A stretch of DNA of 23,294 bases from a virus: the IMG/VR virus record IMGVR_UViG_3300009431_000575, positions 1-23,294 of that record; one strand, given 5' to 3'. Under the pieces are notes generated by a model. That model made no database searches and was not told the DNA's origin. It worked only from the letters and a program-made list of their open reading frames with translations. The position numbers were made by a program, and so were the translations under genes. Positions 6,821 through 14,971 of this stretch are shown piece after piece. How positions within the stretch are numbered: position 1 is the first letter of the stretch; the number at the start of each line of letters is the position of its first letter.

Positions 6821-7317
6821 GCGACATCGAGCAATACCTAGCTCCTGAGATTTGCGCCGAGTGTGGCGGAAAGTGCTGCCAGGGCATGTCTGGCGCGACC
6901 AAGCCAGAAGACTTCGCGCGTTTTGACAATGATTTGAAAGACGCACTCGTGACTGCATTCAAAACTGGAAACTGGGTTATTGACTGGTGGGAAGATGATC
7001 CACGAGGATTACCTTCCTCTGACCCGCAGGCAGTTAGTTGCGGATACTACATTCGACCACGGGTGGTGACAGACAGACGTGGATTGTATTGTCCCTCTTG
7101 GGGCGGTGCATGTTGTTTTTGGACGGAAGAAGAGGGATGCGTGCTGCCCCCATTTGAGCGCCCTTGGAGTTGCCGAATCCTTGAGCCAAAACTAGGGAAT
7201 GCACCGGCGTGTTGTGTTCAGCATGGCGGCGGCAAGAATGAGGCAGCAGTTGCTTGGATTGGTCTGCATAGTGTAATCAAGGCTGCGGCGAGTGAGATTG
7301 CCAACGATGGCAATTGA
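6817..7317 (+). CDS. YkgJ-like CxxCxxxCC metal-binding protein
   Basis: This 166-residue cysteine-rich protein starts with CAECGGKCC (13-21). It later has CPSWGGACC, EEEGCVLPPF and RPWSCRILEPK. This is the spaced pattern of the YkgJ/UPF0153 family of putative zinc- or iron-chelating proteins: a CxxCxxxCC head, then GC-x-L, then RPxxCR-x-x-P. The reaction is not established for the family, though Fe-S or zinc binding is likely. It is the first full gene of the rightward operon, coupled to the 13-codon leader peptide. Its stop overlaps the ribosome site of the next gene. Family confidence is good, but the role in the phage is unknown. Confidence 0.8.
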   Translation: MSDIEQYLAPEICAECGGKCCQGMSGATKPEDFARFDNDLKDALVTAFKTGNWVIDWWEDDPRGLPSSDPQAVSCGYYIRPRVVTDRRGLYCPSWGGACCFWTEEEGCVLPPFERPWSCRILEPKLGNAPACCVQHGGGKNEAAVAWIGLHSVIKAAASEIANDGN

Positions 7318-7325
7318 GGAATGAC

Positions 7326-7601
7326 ATGGCTAGACCCAAAACCCCCCTAACAAAACGCCTCTGGGCTAAAATTGCGAAAACTGGGCCCGACGAATGTTGG
7401 CCTTGGACTGGTGGAACAAACCTATCCAACTATGGCCGGATACGCGGCGAGGACGGCGTAGAGATTCCCGTCCATTACGCAGTTTGGTGGGAGACCCACG
7501 GCCCGTTGCCGCCATATCACAGAATCCGCCACACTTGCGGCAACCGAGCTTGCTGCAATCCAGCGCATCTTGAGGTGTGGATGGTGAGTGGTAGATTATA
7601 G
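7326..7601 (+). CDS. small HNH endonuclease
   Basis: The protein is 91 residues from ATG 7326, chosen because GAGGA lies five bases upstream. A TTG further upstream at 7314 would overlap the previous stop. The sequence follows the compact HNH_3-type pattern: CWPWTGG, then NYGRI, VHYAVWWETHGPLP, HTCGNRACCNPAHLEVW. The first His of the pair is in VHYAVW, and the zinc/active-site cluster is HxC..CCNPxHL. Free-standing nucleases of this type are frequent in phages as selfish homing endonucleases. It sits between the YkgJ-like gene and a dCTP deaminase-like gene without disrupting either. Confidence 0.87.
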   Translation: MARPKTPLTKRLWAKIAKTGPDECWPWTGGTNLSNYGRIRGEDGVEIPVHYAVWWETHGPLPPYHRIRHTCGNRACCNPAHLEVWMVSGRL

Positions 7602-7624
7602 ATGACGCAGAGGCAAATAGAATT

Positions 7625-8194
7625 ATGACCATATTACCAGACTACAAATTGAGACAGTGGGCCTATAAGGGGGGATTAACTCCGTTTGATGTTGCTTGCA
7701 TCAATCCAGCATCGGTTGATCTGCGATTAGGCAACACTATTTGTGTGCCGTGCTGGTACTGGAAGCCAATATTATGGCGATTGGCATATAGGCTTGGCCT
7801 TCCGCACTGGACAGATCCAAAAATGTTTGACACATATCTACTTAGACCAGGTGAATTTGTGCTGTGTTCCTCTATGGAAATTACACATATACCAGACGAT
7901 ATGATTGCTATTCTGTTTTCCAAGTCAAGCACTGGGCGGCGTGGCATTGAGCATCTGCATGCTGGTTACGGTGATCCAGGCTTTGGTGACAATGCGAGAG
8001 GGGGAACTGACTGGACATGGGAGCTTGTAAACATTGCACCCTGGCCCAATCTATTGGAAGCTGGCAAGCCACTGATGCAACTAGTCTTGGCACAATTGCA
8101 TAGCTGTCCAGAGAGAATGTATAAAGAAACTGGACGCTATAATGAACAATCTGGCCCCACTGCCAACAAGGAGGGAGAGATATTCACTCAGTAA
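7625..8194 (+). CDS. dcd: dCTP deaminase-like protein (Dcd/dUTPase fold)
   Basis: This 189-residue protein has the signatures of the dCTP deaminase/dUTPase trimer family. These are INPASVDLRLG (26-36), SSTGRRGI (101-108), HAGYGDPGFGD (112-122) and TWELVN with the expected catalytic Glu133, then GKPLMQLVL. Dcd converts dCTP to dUTP, feeding dTMP synthesis. Bifunctional members also hydrolyse the product. An insertion of hydrophobic and aromatic residues at about 40-65 is larger than in short family members. It would help a lytic phage raise thymidylate supply. The fold is confident. The choice between deaminase, bifunctional enzyme and dUTPase is not settled by sequence alone. Confidence 0.85.
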   Translation: MTILPDYKLRQWAYKGGLTPFDVACINPASVDLRLGNTICVPCWYWKPILWRLAYRLGLPHWTDPKMFDTYLLRPGEFVLCSSMEITHIPDDMIAILFSKSSTGRRGIEHLHAGYGDPGFGDNARGGTDWTWELVNIAPWPNLLEAGKPLMQLVLAQLHSCPERMYKETGRYNEQSGPTANKEGEIFTQ

Positions 8195-8216
8195 TCATTT
8201 GTCTATTGGAAAAGCG

Positions 8217-8960
8217 ATGTCCAAAACAAAAGCAAACAGCAAGCGTCGGAATTACAGTGGAGAAAACAACCCTAACTGGCGCGGGGGAAACGTTCGTATT
8301 TGCCTAGATTGCGGTGAGCCGTTTACAGCTAGGCATTACGGTAAACAGAAATTCTGTAGTCGTAAGTGCTATGGCAAGCACAGACACAAAACTAACAGTA
8401 CAACTTTTGAGTGTATCATATGCGGCAGAGAAGTAAAGATACTCAAGCATGACGAAGGAAAGCGGAAATATTGCTCCCAGCGATGTATGGGATTAGACAC
8501 TGAGAAAACCCGCTTGACGCAAGAAAAGCGTGCGGGCTGGATTATGAGTGCAGAAGCACGACAAAAGATAAGTGTTGCGGTAACAAACCGCTCAGCAGAG
8601 AATGTATACTCAAGGGGAAAAAGCGGGCACTATACGAGCACAAAGGCAGGAAAAGTATTCTACCGCTCATCCTACGAACTCAAAGCATTTAGATTACTGG
8701 ATGATAATGATGATGTTTTATCTTATAATGTTGAACCATTCATAATTGTATACAAAGACAGGTTTGGTGACACACGACGATACCGCCCCGATATTCTTGT
8801 TTATTGGCAAGACGGGTACACCGCCCTCGTGGAAGTGAAAGCTGCTTGGAGATTGGATATTCCAAAAGTGCTTGAAAAACTCACTGCGGGAGTTATGCAC
8901 GCTAAATCAAAAGGATGGGGTTTTGAAATATGGACAGGTTTTACACTTGGAGTAATATAG
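8217..8960 (+). CDS. zinc-finger PD-(D/E)XK homing endonuclease
   Basis: The protein is 247 residues from ATG 8217. An upstream in-frame ATG at 8142 would overlap the deaminase gene by 53 bases and lacks a ribosome site. GENNPNWRGG (15-24) is followed by two fingers of the C-x2-CG...FCS-x2-C type (29-51 and 66-90), then a NUMOD3-like helix SAEARQKIS. The nuclease domain reads YRSSYELKAF (Glu154), RYRPDILV (Asp192) and ALVEVKAAW (Glu206, Lys208), a PD-(D/E)XK core resembling TnsA-like nucleases. The same finger type occurs in the 14972-15910 protein joined to an HNH domain instead. The likely role is a free-standing homing nuclease. Confidence 0.78.
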   Translation: MSKTKANSKRRNYSGENNPNWRGGNVRICLDCGEPFTARHYGKQKFCSRKCYGKHRHKTNSTTFECIICGREVKILKHDEGKRKYCSQRCMGLDTEKTRLTQEKRAGWIMSAEARQKISVAVTNRSAENVYSRGKSGHYTSTKAGKVFYRSSYELKAFRLLDDNDDVLSYNVEPFIIVYKDRFGDTRRYRPDILVYWQDGYTALVEVKAAWRLDIPKVLEKLTAGVMHAKSKGWGFEIWTGFTLGVI

Positions 8961-9013
8961 CTTTTTGCGGAAAGTACCAGAATCAACGAAGGCAAGAAGA
9001 GGAGATAATAGAA

Positions 9014-9160
9014 ATGAATAAGAATTTGAGAGATGGAATTGGTGCAAATGGGAAACTCTGTTCCAAGTGTGGGTGCAGCGTTAGTGGAGAGCTAGTGAAA
9101 CTCTGTAGAGATTGTTATGCTACCCTCTGCTTGGTTTGTGCCAAGACACACAGATGTTAA
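9014..9160 (+). CDS. 48-residue cysteine-rich zinc-binding protein
   Basis: ATG 9014 is preceded by GAGGAG ten bases upstream; the earlier in-frame start would overlap the nuclease gene. The protein has CSKC (16-19), Cys21, CRDC (31-34), Cys39, CLVC (39-42) and a terminal HRC. This is a dense array of CxxC pairs that would bind one or two zinc ions in a treble-clef or B-box-like fold. Function is unknown. Confidence 0.62.
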   Translation: MNKNLRDGIGANGKLCSKCGCSVSGELVKLCRDCYATLCLVCAKTHRC

Positions 9161-9174
9161 GATGACACTATAGT

Positions 9175-9486
9175 ATGTTATCTACATTTCAGAATAAGGA
9201 ACTAAAAGATAGCGTCATCATCTCATGCTGCGGCGCGTTTCATGCACGCCATGCCGCCCTCGCTGCTTACCAAGCTGGTATGCTCAGTCGCTACATCACT
9301 ACACAACCTCGATATGCTCAGGTTCCACGTCCGAAACCCCTCAATGCCCGCAAGTGCATTAAGACTTATATCCAACAGCCTGAGCACCGCGCACAGATTG
9401 CTGCACGCGCGCGCAAGAGGGCACTGGCTGAACATACATACGCGCACCGCTGGAAGGAGTTGCTTACAGCAATTGGGTGGGAATGA
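9175..9486 (+). CDS. internally deleted glycosyltransferase remnant (short)
   Basis: This 103-residue protein looks like two ends of a family 4-type glycosyltransferase joined together. The N-terminus SVIISCCGAFHARHAALAAYQAGMLSRYITTQPRY (from residue 13) follows the usual opening strand and helix of such enzymes (SxGxFHAxxLAxxLxxRGxLxRxITxYP). The C-terminus QIAARARKRALAEHTYAHRWKELL (about 74-97) follows their usual closing helix (A..R.R.LAEHTYxHRxxELL). Roughly 300 central residues, including the donor-binding site, are missing. It is therefore probably inactive as a transferase. The ATG lacks a clear ribosome site. It is coupled downstream through ATGA (9483-9486). Confidence 0.55.
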   Translation: MLSTFQNKELKDSVIISCCGAFHARHAALAAYQAGMLSRYITTQPRYAQVPRPKPLNARKCIKTYIQQPEHRAQIAARARKRALAEHTYAHRWKELLTAIGWE

Positions 9487-9701
9487 TCTGCATGAAGAAG
9501 AGAAATAAGGTAAAGGTAACCAGAACAAACACCTGGGCCATGATCAAGTGGCTGCGGGCGGGGTTGCTCTTGCAGGCCCTGCTAGCTGATAGCTCGCATG
9601 AAGATTGTGAGCTATTGACAACAGCGCAAAAATTTGGTATACTAGACACTAGGGCGGATCGTGATATTGAATGTGGTGTTTGCATTGAGTGTCCAAAATA
9701 A
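9483..9701 (+). CDS. hypothetical 72-residue protein
   Basis: The start ATG at 9483 overlaps the previous TGA (ATGA), indicating coupling. The N-terminus is very basic (KKRNKVKVTR). A central helix (WAMIKWLRAGLLLQALLA) follows, and the end holds CGVCIEC, three cysteines spaced C-x2-C-x2-C. A nucleic-acid-binding or metal-binding role is possible. I do not recognise a family. Confidence 0.55.
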   Translation: MICMKKRNKVKVTRTNTWAMIKWLRAGLLLQALLADSSHEDCELLTTAQKFGILDTRADRDIECGVCIECPK

Positions 9702-9715
9702 CTAGGAGGTCAAAC

Positions 9716-10009
9716 ATGACTGCTGAAGAACTTGGTGTCATTGCTGGCGTCGTTCTATCCCTCGTGTTCGCCTACATTCCAGGTGTCAAGAACTGGTTTG
9801 ACAAGCTGGAGTCAAAACACAAGCAGGCCGTGATGGGCGTTGTGCTTGTCCTCGTAGCAATCTCCATTTTTGGCCTGGCCTGCTATGGCGTCGTGGGTGT
9901 GGTGGAATGCACGCAGGCTGGCGCATTGGGGTTGCTCAGGGTGCTCGTCGGCGCGCTGATCGGCAACCAGTCTGTCTACAGCGCGACGAAGTATCTTACC
10001 AAAAAGTAA
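9716..10009 (+). CDS. holin-like membrane protein
   Basis: This 97-residue protein is chosen from ATG 9716 because AGGAGGT lies seven bases upstream. It has hydrophobic segments at about residues 5-20 (LGVIAGVVLSLVFAYIP), 42-67 (two short halves with a Cys) and a moderately hydrophobic C-terminal stretch (about 72-86) ending in a KYLTKK tail. Small size, two to three membrane spans and a basic tail fit a phage holin, which forms the inner-membrane lesion releasing the endolysin. The amidase gene lies further down the same operon (15903). Family membership is by topology only. Confidence 0.6.
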   Translation: MTAEELGVIAGVVLSLVFAYIPGVKNWFDKLESKHKQAVMGVVLVLVAISIFGLACYGVVGVVECTQAGALGLLRVLVGALIGNQSVYSATKYLTKK

Positions 10010-10013
10010 GAAC

Positions 10014-10847
10014 GTGGACAATCCCGACCCTGCTATCGTTGCCATTGTAGCAGACACACACATTGGCAGGACCGTTGGCCTTTGTCCGCGTCGCGTAAAA
10101 CTGGATGACGGCGGCACATATCATCCAAGCAAGGGGCAGCGTGCCCTATGGTCTGCGTGGCTAGAATTTTGGGAAGGTGTGTTTGCACGGGCAGCCAAAG
10201 TTGGCGCACAGGTTTATGCTGTCATTAATGGCGACCTGAATGATCTCAATGTCCATGACAACGTGGGCCTGATCACGAAGAACAGATCAGACATAATCAG
10301 GATGACGGCGGACGCCCTGGAGCCCGTCATGGCTGCTGACCACATTTTTATCATTCGTGGCACAGAAGCACATACGGGCCGTCGAGCCAATTTGGAAGAA
10401 GAGGTTGCAAAAGACCTTAACACTGAGCCAGATGCTCAAGCTGGCACTCACTCATGGTGGTGGCTGAAAATGAATGCCGCTGGCGTGCTCTTTGACATAG
10501 CGCATCATCCTCAGACATTCTCACGTCGCCCTTGGACACTGGACGCTGCGCCAAACCGCCACGCTGCTATCATCCGCGATGAATATCAAGACCGGGGTGA
10601 AAAAGTACCAGATATTGCAGTCAGGGCACACGTTCACAAATATGTGCCAGGCAATAAGAGGCTGAAGCCACAGTTTTTCTATTGCTTCCCCTGGCTGCTC
10701 ACGACAGCACATGCGCGGCGGCTTGGTGCAACAGAATTTGAGGCCATTGGAGGCTTGGTCTTTACTTGCCAAGATGGTCAATACACTTTTGAGCCCATGT
10801 CTTGGCGTCCGCCCACATTGAAGAGGAAAATATGGAGCGCACCCTAG
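10014..10847 (+). CDS. calcineurin-like metallophosphoesterase
   Basis: The frame opens with GTG 10014, four bases after the holin-like stop, and gives 277 residues. Metallophosphoesterase blocks are visible in order: DTH (Asp14, His16), GD (Gly73-Asp74 in INGDLND), RGTEAH (115-120) in place of the usual GNHE/D, His164 in IAHHP, and HVH (206-208). These bind two metal ions and would hydrolyse a phosphoester. The substrate (nucleic acid, nucleotide or protein) is not predictable. The altered GNHE block suggests a divergent subfamily. The gene is linked to the next by an overlap of about 16 bases. Confidence 0.82.
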   Translation: MDNPDPAIVAIVADTHIGRTVGLCPRRVKLDDGGTYHPSKGQRALWSAWLEFWEGVFARAAKVGAQVYAVINGDLNDLNVHDNVGLITKNRSDIIRMTADALEPVMAADHIFIIRGTEAHTGRRANLEEEVAKDLNTEPDAQAGTHSWWWLKMNAAGVLFDIAHHPQTFSRRPWTLDAAPNRHAAIIRDEYQDRGEKVPDIAVRAHVHKYVPGNKRLKPQFFYCFPWLLTTAHARRLGATEFEAIGGLVFTCQDGQYTFEPMSWRPPTLKRKIWSAP

Positions 10848-11092
10848 ATATTTCCAGAGAGGAGCTTGTACGGGAATTCAGGAAGGCATTGCAGGTCAGT
10901 GATGCTGGATTTGATCAGAATGCCTTGAGCGTAGATGAAATCGCTGATTTGCTGAGTCTTTCTCGCTCACGGGCAAGAAAGGCAGTCAGTGCAGCGATTC
11001 AGGCAGGACGCATTGAAAGGGTGCAAAAGCGAATTCACACCAAGGATGGCCGATATGCACCTGTGCCAGCATACAGGATAAAAAATGAATGA
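10832..11092 (+). CDS. winged-helix DNA-binding protein (putative)
   Basis: This 86-residue protein starts at ATG 10832 with GAGG upstream, inside the end of the phosphoesterase gene. Its middle reads LSVDEIADLLSLSRSRARKAVSAAIQAGRIERVQKRI. This is a helix-turn-helix followed by the basic wing typical of MarR/GntR-sized winged helices, and ends in a short strand pair (RYAPVPAYRI). It probably binds DNA and may regulate the late genes or act in packaging. It is a candidate small-terminase-like or regulatory protein, but neither can be shown. Confidence 0.65.
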   Translation: MERTLDISREELVREFRKALQVSDAGFDQNALSVDEIADLLSLSRSRARKAVSAAIQAGRIERVQKRIHTKDGRYAPVPAYRIKNE

Positions 11093-11633
11093 TTCCAACA
11101 TTGCACTAATCGTCGCTGCCATATCTGCTATATTTGGCGCAGCTGGCGGCCTGTCGGGCCTAGCCGCATTCTATTCTGCCAAAAGCGCCGCGCGTCGCAA
11201 TAAGGCCGAAGTTGAGCGCATTAAGGCAGAGGCCGCAAAGTTACAGGCTGAGACCGCACGCTCAGAAGTAGGCTCTATGGCTGACCTCGTGGCTGGCGCT
11301 GCGGCTGAGATGATAGGAGACCTGCGAGAACAAGGTAAGTTTAATGCCGACCGCATCATTTCACTTGAGGAACGGAACGAGGAAGAGCATCGGCTAGTTG
11401 TTACCCTCCAGCGGGAAGGCAAGCAACTCCAGGCGATGCTTGACAAGGCCCTCCACCGTATTGACATTCTGGAGTGTGCAGCACGGAAGAAGGATGCTAT
11501 CATTGGGGTTCTGCAAACGGAGAATAAAAGTCTGAAAGTCGCCAATGAGACATTGGAGCGGGAACTTTTGAAATTACAGACAATGTTGACTGAGGCGTTT
11601 CAGCGGATTGATGAGTTGCAGCAGCGTAATTAG
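11085..11633 (+). CDS. membrane-anchored coiled-coil protein (spanin-like?)
   Basis: This 182-residue protein has one N-terminal membrane segment (IALIVAAISAIFGAAGG, about 6-22). Nearly all the rest is charged heptad-like helix, for example AEVERIKAEAAKLQAETARSE and a C-terminal half rich in Leu, Glu and Lys. The topology, N-in anchor with a long periplasmic or cytoplasmic coiled coil, resembles an inner-membrane spanin. It lies between holin and endolysin genes, which fits. Gram-positive-type structural coiled coils are an alternative. The start overlaps the previous gene by 8 bases. Confidence 0.6.
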   Translation: MNDSNIALIVAAISAIFGAAGGLSGLAAFYSAKSAARRNKAEVERIKAEAAKLQAETARSEVGSMADLVAGAAAEMIGDLREQGKFNADRIISLEERNEEEHRLVVTLQREGKQLQAMLDKALHRIDILECAARKKDAIIGVLQTENKSLKVANETLERELLKLQTMLTEAFQRIDELQQRN

Positions 11634-11635
11634 AT

Positions 11636-11734
11636 ATGGGTGGTGTGGCCTTTGTATTCGGCGTAGTGATCGGCTGCATTTTAGGCCTGCTTACAACGCG
11701 AGACACCTGTGATAGTCTTAGATACCTGCGATAG
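11636..11734 (+). CDS. 32-residue single-span membrane peptide (putative)
   Basis: A short frame opens three bases after the coiled-coil gene. It encodes a glycine- and valine-rich hydrophobic span (GGVAFVFGVVIGCILGLL) followed by a charged tail (TTRDTCDSLRYLR). It could be a small lysis or membrane protein. No clear Shine-Dalgarno is present, so translation would depend on coupling. It overlaps a 14-base tandem repeat. Confidence 0.35.
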   Translation: MGGVAFVFGVVIGCILGLLTTRDTCDSLRYLR

Positions 11735-11737
11735 TCT
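11705..11737 (+). repeat. 14-base tandem repeat ACCTGYGATAGTCT
   Basis: ACCTGTGATAGTCT (11705-11718) and ACCTGCGATAGTCT (11724-11737) lie 19 bases apart with one difference. They sit just before the ribosome site of the glycosidase-like gene. Confidence 0.6.
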
Positions 11738-11749
11738 AATGGAGGCTTG

Positions 11750-14700
11750 ATGAGCAAGCAACTACTGCAAAATCCGAGTTTTGAGGGCATCACTCAGCCC
11801 GGAGAATGGACGCGCGATACCCACATTGAGGTTGAATTCGGGGAGATATGTGTCCCAGCGGGGTGGGTTGCCTGGTGGGAGGAGGGTAGATACCGCCGTC
11901 CAGAGATGAGGGTTATCCCGCGTCAGTCTCCATTCCTTGACCCGGCACGCATCTATGATGGCGATTGGGCATTCCAGGCATTTACTATGTTTGGCCGTCA
12001 GCATGCTGGATTGTATCAAGCAGTTGGGGGGCTTACGCCAGGGGCACGGTACAGATTCACAGTCCGCGCACACGCCTGGTCAGCACACACTGGGGAGCTT
12101 GATGTGTCTGGACACTGTTCAGCGGGTGTAGGGTGTGGGCCTGTTTATCTCACGCCAGATGAAGTGCCTCCGTTGAACGGTGATCCTCTCAATGATGCAA
12201 TCGGCAATTTTGCGTTTAGTGTTGGTGTTGGTCCAATCCAATCTGACCCATTCGCAGATGATGTTCAGTGGGGACCAATAGCACACATCTACAATGCATA
12301 CTACATGGTTCCGCCAGTTGAGTTTATTGCGCCTACAAGTGGGGAAGTGACTGTCTATCTACGTGCTCATTCGCTGTGGGAATTTAGGACCTCTGATGCC
12401 TATTTCGACAATGCCTACCTGGAAGTCATTGAGGAGCCTGAGCCGCCACCAGAGCCGTGGCGTGGGCAGCCGCGTGTACAGTATGAGCGCACTTATGTTT
12501 TACTACCACCCAATCAAGGCAGCGAGATGATTGCACCAATGCTGGGTGTGTGGAATGATCATAGATTCACTATTGGAGGAAGCGCCGACGATGCCGGTGT
12601 GGCTAACTTGGATTATCGGCGCGTCGTGGCAATCAATCCAGATCATTGGGTTGATAGTCTGCAAGGCTTTTTCACGGAGCACTATCCAGACATTCAGTAT
12701 GTGCCTTTGACCTGCACAGCGGCAGATATAGGCGCCAAACTATGTCAGGTGTTTGAGGGTGAACCACTTCCACCCCCACCTCCTCCGCCGCCGCCGCCAC
12801 CGCCGCCGCCACCGCCGCCGCCGCCATTACCGAGGGAGACCAGGGGATGCGTCGGGCTACATCTGCAAACGATGACGGGTGGATGGGAGGACTTTACACG
12901 TGATGTGCAACCATCTGTGATGAAGGTTTTCTCTATGCACGATGTGGCTGGTATCAAGCGGGTCTCTCCCCATACTGTGGTCATATACAGATACTTTACA
13001 AACGATTACCACGACACGCTGGAAAATCCTGACCCCTACAGAGGGGCAGAAAAGTGGATTGACAAATTCAGGGATAGCCTGTATGAAATATGCAACCAGA
13101 TGGCAAGTGAATTTCCCGATTTGGCAGAACCATATTTCTATGTGGAATCCCTCAATGAAGTGTATCCGTCTCTGAATGCGCCGCTTGTAACCCGCGCTGC
13201 GAATTTTGATATAGCGTTCATTGACGTCTTGGCGGAAACTGGATTGCCTGTTAAACCAGCAGTTTTCACAGCAGCGGTTGGGAATCCTCACGAATCTGAA
13301 TATGAATTGCTTGTGCCCTTAGCCCGCAGGTGTGAAGAGGCGGGCGGGATGATGGGTTATCACTGTTTTTCAGCAGATACAGACATCTTAACCCAAAGTG
13401 GCTGGATGAATATCAAGGATTTTGTAGAGAACAACAAATCAACCTCAGTTGCCACTCTGAATAAGGATACTGGAAAGGTTGAATATCAATTGCCGACAGA
13501 CTATTATCATTACCACTATCGTGGGTCAATGATACACCTCTTCGGTAAAGTGGATACTCTTACAACTCCAAACCATAGAATGTGGATTCGTGACACTTGC
13601 AAGGAGCGGAAATTCCCGAATGATCATCTACGAGGATTTGGTTTTGTTGAGGCAGGAAATTTGCCAGATAACTTTGAAGTAAAGAGGGATTTTGGTGAAT
13701 ATATAGGCGTCAATGCCGAGTTCTTCACTATTCCTCATTATCGTAACCGTATAAATCAGTATGAGCACTATCACACTAGGTCTGAGCGAAAAGTACCAAT
13801 GGATGCCTGGCTTGAATTTTTTGGCTTTTGGATCACAGAGGGGAGTGTTTCTCAAAGTGGAAATGTATCCATTAGCCAAAACCCTGGGCCTGTATCTCAC
13901 TCCATTGGAAAGGCTTTAGAGGCAATTGGCTATGAACCAAAATATTACAAATATGATGGAAAATCATCTGGTACTTGGGTAGTGCACGACGTACAACTGG
14001 CCCACTACCTGAGACAATTTGGATATTCTAAAGAGAAATATCTACCTCGTGAAATTATGTCCTTATCAAGACGACAACTGAGAATTTTGTTTAAGGCAAT
14101 GATGTTAGGTGATGGACATAAGGATGAGACATATTTTACATCGTCAAGAAGGCTGGCCGATGATTTTCAAGAATTGGCTTTGAAGTTGGGTTATATCACC
14201 ACTCTGTCAGAGAGCAGAGAGGAAAATTATGTCATATCCTTGGGGAAAAAGAGGAAAACGCCACGTACCAGTAAACAATACATATCAAACGACCGGTATG
14301 CTGGAGAAGTATATTGTGTAACTGTACCAAACGGGTTAGTTTTTGTTCGGCGAAATGGCAAACCATCTTGGCAAGGCAATTCCTACTGGCTGGCAAACCA
14401 GGACTATGGTGAACCAGATCACCTATGGCCCTATTTGGCGGGCAGGTGGGTTGAGATGGATAAAGTCTTTGTATCCCACGGCATTCATGTGCGGTGGTAT
14501 GGCGGTGAAGGCGGGGCGGTTGGAGGGCGGTCGAGTGATGGCGAGGCCAGTTTGGCTCGTGCGGGTATGCAATCTTGGCAAACGGCAGCAGTATGTCCAG
14601 TGGACGCGACGGCGCGTGCTGGTTTTCGCGCCAGTGATGAACCGTATCTCATTCACATTGGTTCATCAAGTTTTGGAGTGCAGGCCAATGGCGATTGGGT

Positions 14701-14941
14701 AAGCCTGTTGGCAACTGCTGGCTGGAAAGACCCTGAGTGTTACAACGGTGACTGGCCTCGCTACCTGACCGACATCATGCGTGCCGATGAACTAATTGTT
14801 GAGTGGAATCAGGGACATGATGACCGTTATCTGGGCATGGTTCTCTTCACGACTGGGATTGGTACTGGCTGGTCTAGCTGGCAAATCCGAGAGCCAGAGA
14901 CGCAGAGTATCATGAATGCTCTCTTGGAGCGATACAGTTGA
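11750..14941 (+). CDS. intein-containing glycosidase-like tail or cell-wall protein
   Basis: The precursor is 1063 residues from ATG 11750 (GGAGG four bases upstream). Residues about 5-235 form a jelly-roll carbohydrate-binding-like domain beginning LLQNPSFEG. A run of 19 consecutive prolines (341-359) links it to a glycosidase-like domain. There VESLNEVY places a candidate acid/base Glu470 after Asn, as in clan GH-A barrels, and LIVEWNQ gives a candidate nucleophile Glu1018. An intein interrupts residues 539-877; splicing would leave 724 residues and rejoin GYH to SYWLAN. The likely role is degrading or binding host surface glycans. The position before the endolysin gene suggests a tail- or lysis-associated protein. 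The substrate is unknown, and the enzyme class is inferred from motifs. Confidence 0.8.
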   Translation: MSKQLLQNPSFEGITQPGEWTRDTHIEVEFGEICVPAGWVAWWEEGRYRRPEMRVIPRQSPFLDPARIYDGDWAFQAFTMFGRQHAGLYQAVGGLTPGARYRFTVRAHAWSAHTGELDVSGHCSAGVGCGPVYLTPDEVPPLNGDPLNDAIGNFAFSVGVGPIQSDPFADDVQWGPIAHIYNAYYMVPPVEFIAPTSGEVTVYLRAHSLWEFRTSDAYFDNAYLEVIEEPEPPPEPWRGQPRVQYERTYVLLPPNQGSEMIAPMLGVWNDHRFTIGGSADDAGVANLDYRRVVAINPDHWVDSLQGFFTEHYPDIQYVPLTCTAADIGAKLCQVFEGEPLPPPPPPPPPPPPPPPPPPPLPRETRGCVGLHLQTMTGGWEDFTRDVQPSVMKVFSMHDVAGIKRVSPHTVVIYRYFTNDYHDTLENPDPYRGAEKWIDKFRDSLYEICNQMASEFPDLAEPYFYVESLNEVYPSLNAPLVTRAANFDIAFIDVLAETGLPVKPAVFTAAVGNPHESEYELLVPLARRCEEAGGMMGYHCFSADTDILTQSGWMNIKDFVENNKSTSVATLNKDTGKVEYQLPTDYYHYHYRGSMIHLFGKVDTLTTPNHRMWIRDTCKERKFPNDHLRGFGFVEAGNLPDNFEVKRDFGEYIGVNAEFFTIPHYRNRINQYEHYHTRSERKVPMDAWLEFFGFWITEGSVSQSGNVSISQNPGPVSHSIGKALEAIGYEPKYYKYDGKSSGTWVVHDVQLAHYLRQFGYSKEKYLPREIMSLSRRQLRILFKAMMLGDGHKDETYFTSSRRLADDFQELALKLGYITTLSESREENYVISLGKKRKTPRTSKQYISNDRYAGEVYCVTVPNGLVFVRRNGKPSWQGNSYWLANQDYGEPDHLWPYLAGRWVEMDKVFVSHGIHVRWYGGEGGAVGGRSSDGEASLARAGMQSWQTAAVCPVDATARAGFRASDEPYLIHIGSSSFGVQANGDWVSLLATAGWKDPECYNGDWPRYLTDIMRADELIVEWNQGHDDRYLGMVLFTTGIGTGWSSWQIREPETQSIMNALLERYS
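12770..12826 (+). repeat. polyproline linker (CCN repeat)
   Basis: Nineteen proline codons in a row, mostly CCG with CCA interruptions, between the binding domain and the glycosidase-like domain. It is a rigid spacer at protein level, and at DNA level a simple repeat prone to length change. Confidence 0.9.
13364..14380 (+). mobile_element. LAGLIDADG intein, 339 residues
   Basis: Block A is CFSADTDILTQSGW (Cys1). Block B is LTTPNHRMWI. Two homing-nuclease blocks, LEFFGFWITEGS (13811-13846) and LFKAMMLGDGHKDE (14087-14128), give an intact-looking dodecapeptide pair. Block F is EVYCVTVPNGLVFVRRN and block G ends WQGN before Ser+1. The penultimate residue is Gly instead of the usual His, which some natural inteins tolerate. 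The reading frame is maintained and the flanks join sensibly, so splicing is likely. The base composition is more AT-rich than the host gene, consistent with acquisition. Confidence 0.9.
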
Positions 14942-14971
14942 TCTCTGCAAGAACTATGGTAAGATATAAAT

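Noticed and set aside
12745-12984. Glycine-rich frame on the minus strand
   Set aside because: It is the antisense reading of the polyproline codon run.
14343-14702. Alternative frame over the intein end and glycosidase domain
   Set aside because: No ribosome site, and it lies in a region with clear coding in the main frame. Unlike the 1777-2379 frame it shows no recognisable motif.
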